A stretch of DNA of 64,000 nucleotides from Acidobacteriota bacterium (GTDB taxonomy: Bacteria; Acidobacteriota; Holophagae; Holophagales; Holophagaceae), in the NCBI GenBank assembly GCA_016213735.1, contig JACQZU010000014.1, forward strand, positions 248,001 through 312,000, given 5' to 3'. The notes beneath the pieces are model-generated. The model saw only the letters and a list, made by a program, of their open reading frames with translations, had not been told where the DNA came from and made no database searches. This document shows positions 61,049-64,000 of this stretch, in pieces (the first letter of the stretch is position 1; each line of letters opens with the position of its first letter). The position numbers and the translations under genes were made by a program.

Positions 61049-62122
61049 ATGTCCGAATCCCGAGTCTCGTGCTGTGGAAGCCGGCCCGCCGTCCAGGCGG
61101 CTCCGGGCGTTTGGAAGGCCTGGGGCTGGGTGCTGCCCGCCCTGGTCCTGGGGGTCCTGGCCTTTGCCGCCCTTGAACCGCTGTCCCGCTGGCTGCTGGG
61201 GCGGGTGCTGGGGCTGGACCTGGGCACGCGCCTGGGATCGGCGGCGGCCTTCTTCCTTTCGGAAGGTCCCCGGGTGCTGCTCCTTCTCGCGGGAGTGACC
61301 TTCCTGGTGGGTTTTCTTCAGAGCTTCCTCGATCCCGTCCGGACCCGGGACATCCTCGCCCGGCGCGCCGGGGCCTGGGGGAACCTGCTGGCCAGCCTGT
61401 TCGGGATCGTCACTCCCTTCTGTTCCTGCTCGGCGGTCCCGCTGTTCATCGGCTTCGTGCGGGTGGGGGTCCCCCTGGGGGTGACCTTCAGCTACCTGGT
61501 GGCCGCCCCCATGATCAACGAGGTGGCCCTGGTCCTGCTTCTGGCCATGTTCGGATGGAAGATTGCCGCCCTCTACGCCGCCACGGGGATCTCGGTGGCG
61601 TTCCTGTCCGGGTGGATCCTGGGGAAGTTCAGGCTGGAGGCCATGCTCGAGCCCTGGGTCTGGAAGGCGGTGGAGTCTCCCGAGAAGGGGTCCCTTCCGA
61701 GGCCCCGGGGAGAACAGCGACTGGCGCTGGCCTGGCGCAGCGCCCGGGAGATCGTGGGAAAGGTGTGGCCCTTCGTGCTGCTGGGCATCGGGGTGGGCGC
61801 CTTCATCCACGGCTACATTCCGGAGGGGGTCCTGGCGAGGTTCATGGGCAAGTCCTCCTGGTGGACCGTGCCCCTGGCCGTGCTCATCGGGGTTCCCCTC
61901 TACGCGAGCACGGCGGTGGTGCTGCCCATCGTCCAGACCCTTCTCGCCAAGGGCGCGGCCCTGGGGACCGTGCTGGCCTTCATGATGGCGGTGACCGCCC
62001 TCTCGGTTCCCGAGGTGCTCATCCTCCGGAGGGTGCTCAAGGCCAGGCTCATCGCCCTGTTCCTCGGGATCGTCACCCTGGGGATCCTGACGGTGGGATA
62101 CCTCTTCAACCTGCTTCTCTGA
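61049..62122 (+). CDS. ArsP-type (DUF318) permease
   Basis: A 357-residue membrane protein with about 8-10 helices, belonging to the ArsP_1/DUF318 family. The signature TPFCSCSAVPLFIGFVRVG has Cys125 and Cys127, and Cys8-Cys9 lie in the N-terminus. MINEVALVL and ASTAVVLPIVQTLL are further conserved loops. Family members export trivalent organoarsenicals or, in related branches, other thiophilic substrates. Placed behind operator site C, so likely under the same ArsR as the oxidoreductase operon. Confidence 0.9.
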   Translation: MSESRVSCCGSRPAVQAAPGVWKAWGWVLPALVLGVLAFAALEPLSRWLLGRVLGLDLGTRLGSAAAFFLSEGPRVLLLLAGVTFLVGFLQSFLDPVRTRDILARRAGAWGNLLASLFGIVTPFCSCSAVPLFIGFVRVGVPLGVTFSYLVAAPMINEVALVLLLAMFGWKIAALYAATGISVAFLSGWILGKFRLEAMLEPWVWKAVESPEKGSLPRPRGEQRLALAWRSAREIVGKVWPFVLLGIGVGAFIHGYIPEGVLARFMGKSSWWTVPLAVLIGVPLYASTAVVLPIVQTLLAKGAALGTVLAFMMAVTALSVPEVLILRRVLKARLIALFLGIVTLGILTVGYLFNLLL

Positions 62123-62251
62123 AGGGATCCGCCCCCAGGCGTCCGCTGGACCCTTCGAGGGTGCCAGTGGGGGGGACCGGGAAGACCGTCCGGGGAGCGC
62201 GCTTGTGGCGCCCTCCCCGCCCTTTCTACCCTGAAGGGGACGAGGTATTCC

Positions 62252-63112
62252 ATGGGATGCAACGCCAGGGCGGACGCCATCGAGTTCCCGGGACCGGTGG
62301 TGTCCTGCGGGTGGCTTCGGGAACGGCTGGGTCACCCGGGGCTGGTCCTGCTGGAGGCCCGCCTCCAGGCCGTGGCCCCCGGCCAGCCGCAGGGCGGGCC
62401 CCTGGGGATCCCCGGCGCCAGGGTCTTCGACCTGGAATGGATCCGGGACCGTTCTTCCAAGCTCCCGCACACCATGCCCTCCCCACGGGAGTTCGAGGTG
62501 GAACTCCAGGGCCTGGGGGTCTGCTCGGAAAGCCGGGTGGTCGTCTACGACCCTGGAGGGGTCTACGCCAGCCCCAGGGTGCGGTGGATGATCCGGGCCA
62601 TGGGGCATGACCGTGTGGCGGTGCTCGACGGGGGTCTGGACGCCTGGAAGGCCGGGGGTCACCCGGTGGAGGCGAACCCGGGAGGAGGGTGGGACCAGGG
62701 GGATTTCACGGCCCACCCGAGGGCCGGGTGGTTCACGGACGCCCAAGGGGTGATGGATGCGCTGGAGGGCGGACACGCCTGTGTGGTGGACGCGCGCTCC
62801 GAGGGCCGCTTCAGGGGCTTGGATCCCGAACCGCGCCCCGGACTCCGGGGCGGCCACATGCCCGGGGCGGTGAACCTGCCCTACGAGGAGGTGCTCCGGG
62901 GAGGCCACCTCCGCCCCTTGGCCGAATTGAGGGACCTCCTCGGGCGCCGGGTCGGTGACCGCTCCCGGCTGGTGTTCACCTGCGGGTCGGGGGTGACGGC
63001 CTGCCTTCCGGCCCTGGCTGCGGAACTGGCGGGCTATGCGGAACTGTCGGTTTACGACGGATCCTGGAGCGAGTGGGGGTCGCGGGAGGACTGGCCCCTG
63101 GCCCGGGGCTGA
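62252..63112 (+). CDS. sseA: Thiosulfate/3-mercaptopyruvate sulfurtransferase (two rhodanese domains)
   Basis: A 286-residue two-domain rhodanese. The inactive N-terminal domain is about 1-150 (VVVYDPGGVYASPRVRWMIRA). The C-terminal domain has the catalytic loop CGSGVTA (Cys244-Ala250), which matches mercaptopyruvate sulfurtransferases (CG[S/T]GVT) better than thiosulfate rhodanese (CRKGVT). It makes a protein persulfide and passes sulfur on. It follows the permease after 129 nt and may be in the same transcript. The proposed ArsR link brings sulfur handling into the regulon. Confidence 0.9.
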   Translation: MGCNARADAIEFPGPVVSCGWLRERLGHPGLVLLEARLQAVAPGQPQGGPLGIPGARVFDLEWIRDRSSKLPHTMPSPREFEVELQGLGVCSESRVVVYDPGGVYASPRVRWMIRAMGHDRVAVLDGGLDAWKAGGHPVEANPGGGWDQGDFTAHPRAGWFTDAQGVMDALEGGHACVVDARSEGRFRGLDPEPRPGLRGGHMPGAVNLPYEEVLRGGHLRPLAELRDLLGRRVGDRSRLVFTCGSGVTACLPALAAELAGYAELSVYDGSWSEWGSREDWPLARG

Positions 63113-63244
63113 GGCAGGACCTTCCGGAGGGGTCCCTCTGGAGGCGCCTCAGGTCCGGCTCAGTCCTCCGGGAGACCGGCCCGTTCCTGCCCAGGGGGGG
63201 CGGGTGGGGAGGAAGGGGCGATCCTCGTCCCGACCGGAGGACCC

Positions 63245-64000
63245 ATGTCCAGCCCCGCAACCGACGAACGCTACGCCTACATCGACCTGGTACGGGTGGT
63301 GGCGATCATCCTGGTGCATGTGTTCCACACCGGGATGTTCTTCAACACCTGGGAGTGGCATGTGAAGAACCCGGACCTGCTCCCGGTCCTGGAGCCCTTC
63401 ATGACTGTGCTGCACTTCGTCCGCATGCCCCTGCTGATGCTCGTGGCCGGGGCCGGAACCGCCTTCGCCCTGCGGCGGCGCAGCCTGGGACAGTACGCCG
63501 GGGAGCGCACGAGGCGCCTCCTCCTGCCCCTGCTCGTGGGGATGATTCTCGTCGTTCCGCCCCAGGTCTACGCGGAGCGCGTCTTTTCCGGGGCTTTCGA
63601 GGGCTCCTACCTGGACTGGTTCCCCACGGTCCTTCAGTTCCGGGCCTATCCCAAGGGAAACCTGAGCTGGCACCACCTGTGGTTCGTGGCCTACCTCTAC
63701 GCCGACGTCCTCCTCACCCTGCCGCTCGTGGCATGGCTGGGGACGCCCCGGGGGGGACGCTTCATGGAGGGCCTCTCGGCCTGGCTGCGCAAGGGTGGCC
63801 GCCTCTACCTGCTGGCCCTGCCCCTGGGGCTGGGGAGACTGGCGCTGCTGAGGTTTCCCGAGACGCACGACCTGATCCACGATCCCAAGGTGGTGGTCTT
63901 CTTCCTGCAGTTGTTCCTGTTCGGACACCTCTTCGGACGCCGCCCCGAGCTCGTGGAGAGGATGGCGGAGTTGCGCCGCCCCAGCCTCCTGCTTGCGGCG
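63245..64000 (+). CDS. Acyltransferase 3 family membrane protein (partial)
   Basis: The first 252 codons of an acyltransferase-3 (OafA/MdoC-like) membrane protein; the reading frame is open to the window end. YIDLVRVVAIILVHVFHTGMF opens the first helix with the Arg/His of the family, and NLSWHHLWFVAYLYADVL is the conserved WHLWF-type motif. Members O-acylate glycans at the inner membrane. GGAGG lies 5-6 nt before the ATG (63245). Confidence 0.85.
   Translation, partial: MSSPATDERYAYIDLVRVVAIILVHVFHTGMFFNTWEWHVKNPDLLPVLEPFMTVLHFVRMPLLMLVAGAGTAFALRRRSLGQYAGERTRRLLLPLLVGMILVVPPQVYAERVFSGAFEGSYLDWFPTVLQFRAYPKGNLSWHHLWFVAYLYADVLLTLPLVAWLGTPRGGRFMEGLSAWLRKGGRLYLLALPLGLGRLALLRFPETHDLIHDPKVVVFFLQLFLFGHLFGRRPELVERMAELRRPSLLLAA

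Noticed and set aside
61049-62122. Naming the permease arsP outright
   Set aside because: The DUF318 signature is clear, but the family also includes copper/zinc and other thiophile transporters, so the substrate is left open.

Overview
This is a 64 kb stretch of a very GC-rich (roughly 70% by eye) bacterial chromosome, densely coded on both strands, with strong GGAGG-type ribosome binding sites, many GTG and TTG starts and many 4-base ATGA/GTGA overlaps. No tRNA, rRNA, CRISPR array, phage or insertion sequence was seen. The gene set (ferritin, one-domain rubrerythrin, Dps and Fe/Mn superoxide dismutase; an NrfD/molybdopterin oxidoreductase; type IV pilus and competence parts; an SAH riboswitch; several secreted peptidases) fits a Gram-negative soil or sediment anaerobe or microaerophile. 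My best guess is Acidobacteriota, class Holophagae (Geothrix/Holophaga type), but that is inference from gene content and composition.

Layout. 1-13 kb: ferritin, a glutamate-cysteine-ligase-like/M20 peptidase fusion, an aminotransferase, aat, a lone HicB-like gene, a coupled beta-lactamase-fold/SpoIID pair, an M14 peptidase, and a minus-strand comEA-pseudopilin-radC cluster. 13.7 kb: an extremely AT-rich block of about 170 bp. 13.9-18.7 kb: an MsrB-MsrA fusion, a ChaN/TIKI-like protein, and ahcY behind a recognisable SAH riboswitch. 19.4-23.3 kb: an oxygen-defence cluster (rubrerythrin, DUF3501-like, Dps, SOD) facing a divergent sigma-54 activator, with a good -24/-12 promoter. 23.3-34.5 kb: REP-like repeats, a secreted transglutaminase-like protein, tyrA, an M28 peptidase, a LytS/LytTR-type two-component system around a LysE-type exporter, an arylamine N-acetyltransferase and methyltransferases. 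34.5-50.5 kb: a second LytS-like kinase, an overlapping hotdog/amidase/membrane gene chain, a secreted phosphatase-like protein, a crotonase, a CrtI-like oxidase, a DGC protein, an SDR, a thioesterase and envelope proteins.

The most interesting part is 50.7-63.1 kb. An ArsR-family repressor (vicinal Cys93-Cys94) is followed by OsmC, GNAT and glutamine-amidotransferase genes. A translationally coupled operon of a four-cluster ferredoxin, an NrfD quinone-interacting subunit, a Tat-exported molybdopterin oxidoreductase and a PLP decarboxylase comes next. Further on lie an ArsP-type permease and a mercaptopyruvate-type sulfurtransferase. The promoters of arsR, of the oxidoreductase operon and of the permease share one motif, TTCGAAA-N4-TAGAWT. 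Its right half looks like the -10 box and its left half lies in the promoter spacer. I read this as one regulon under the local ArsR protein, linking a respiratory molybdoenzyme to metalloid or sulfur efflux and handling. Whether the signal is arsenite or another thiophile such as a persulfide cannot be decided from sequence.
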